Source of the DNA: an uncultured Eggerthellaceae bacterium
Lineage (GTDB): Bacteria > Actinomycetota > Coriobacteriia > Coriobacteriales > Eggerthellaceae
Reading direction: 5' to 3'
Length of the DNA stretch: 5,762 nucleotides
Assembly (NCBI GenBank): GCA_934645125.1
Contig: CAKUDT010000102.1
Coordinates: 1-5,762, forward strand
Part shown: positions 5,326-5,762 of the stretch, piece by piece
Layout of the letters: every line of letters begins with the position of its first letter
Position numbering within the stretch: the stretch's first letter is position 1
Program-made: the position numbers and the translations under genes
The notes under the pieces: generated by a model
What the model saw: the letters and a program-made list of their open reading frames with translations, nothing else
Told to the model about the DNA's origin: nothing
Databases searched by the model: none

Positions 5326-5762
5326 ATGGCTGTTATTAAAAAGAGCCCCGCGCAGATCGAGGCCATGAAGGAAGCAGGTCGTATTTCCGCGAAGGTTTTG
5401 CGCGAAGTGGGCAGAAGAATTGAGCCGGGCATTTCCACGTTGGAGCTGGACAACATTGCCGAGACCATCATTCGCTTGGAAGGCGGCATTCCCGCGTTCA
5501 AGGGGTACGGTGGTTTCCCAGGTTCTATCTGCGCTTCCATCAACGAGGAAATTGTTCACGGCATTCCGTCGGTAACGCGTATTCTGCACGATGGCGATAT
5601 CATTTCCATCGACACGGGCGCAATCGTTGACGGCTGGGTTGGCGATAACGCGTGGACGTATGCGGTTGGCAAGATCTCCGAAGAAAAGCAGCGCTTGCTG
5701 GATGTTACGGAGAAGTGCATGTGGGCGGCGCTTGACGCGGCGCGTGTGGGCAACCGTCTGGG
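5326..5762 (+). CDS. map: Methionine aminopeptidase, type I, 3'-truncated by the window edge
   Basis: Removes the N-terminal methionine from nascent proteins after deformylation, using two metal ions. The first 145 residues are present. They begin MAVIKKSPAQIEAMKEAGRI and include SICASINEEIVHGIPS with catalytic H78, and IDTGAIVDGWVGDNAWTYAVG-type sequence carrying metal ligands D96 and D107. These correspond to E. coli H79, D97 and D108. The remaining ligands (E. coli H171, E204, E235) lie beyond the window. I chose ATG 5326 because the ribosome binding site AGAAAGG (5309-5315) is ten bases before it; the in-frame ATG at 5317 would be only one base away. map often sits with adk and infA in the ribosomal spc region; here it follows metY by 84 bases. 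Base use resembles metY. Confidence 0.95.
   Translation, partial: MAVIKKSPAQIEAMKEAGRISAKVLREVGRRIEPGISTLELDNIAETIIRLEGGIPAFKGYGGFPGSICASINEEIVHGIPSVTRILHDGDIISIDTGAIVDGWVGDNAWTYAVGKISEEKQRLLDVTEKCMWAALDAARVGNRL

Overview
The window is a bacterial chromosomal stretch of translation and secretion housekeeping genes, followed by a methionine-metabolism gene and the start of methionine aminopeptidase. All genes lie on the + strand. The order is tuf (3' three quarters) - rpmG - tRNA-Trp(CCA) - secE - nusG - rplK - rplA - strong terminator - metY-like - map (5' part). I see no mobile element, CRISPR array, phage gene or broken gene. Base composition is only moderately G+C rich by eye. That composition, an L33 with two CxxC pairs, a long charged N-terminus on SecE, a NusG lacking the long N-terminal extension common in many Actinobacteria, and the gene order are compatible with a Coriobacteriia-type actinobacterium (for example an Eggerthellales or Cryptobacterium relative). 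This assignment is an inference and not secure; no marker in the window settles it.

Bases 1-3731 form the expression-machinery block. EF-Tu (tuf) is followed by two overlapping hairpins that cannot form together. Then come zinc-ribbon-type L33, a tRNA-Trp with an encoded CCA end, a hairpin, the SecE translocase subunit, and NusG 7 bases later. A 115-base structured leader precedes rplK (L11, with an unusual basic C-terminal tail of about 20 residues), then rplA (L1). The block ends in a textbook intrinsic terminator with a UUCG loop. The rplJ-rplL-rpoBC genes that often follow rplA do not appear in the roughly 2 kb downstream of that terminator.

Bases 3732-5762 are a different unit. A roughly 225-base gene-free region holds a possible promoter and a leader with alternative pairings, one of which would hide the ribosome binding site of the next gene. 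That gene is a PLP-dependent O-acetylhomoserine sulfhydrylase (MetY family). Next is an 84-base spacer with a perfect tandem 10-bp repeat placed at the -35 region of a likely promoter, then map, which runs off the window end.

Functionally, the first block supplies elongation (EF-Tu, L33, L11, L1, tRNA-Trp), transcription elongation control (NusG) and protein export (SecE). The second block makes methionine by direct sulfhydrylation and removes N-terminal methionine from new proteins. Nothing here is clearly a new multi-gene system. The most interesting signals are the non-coding leaders before rplK and metY, the tandem repeat before map, and the L11 tail.
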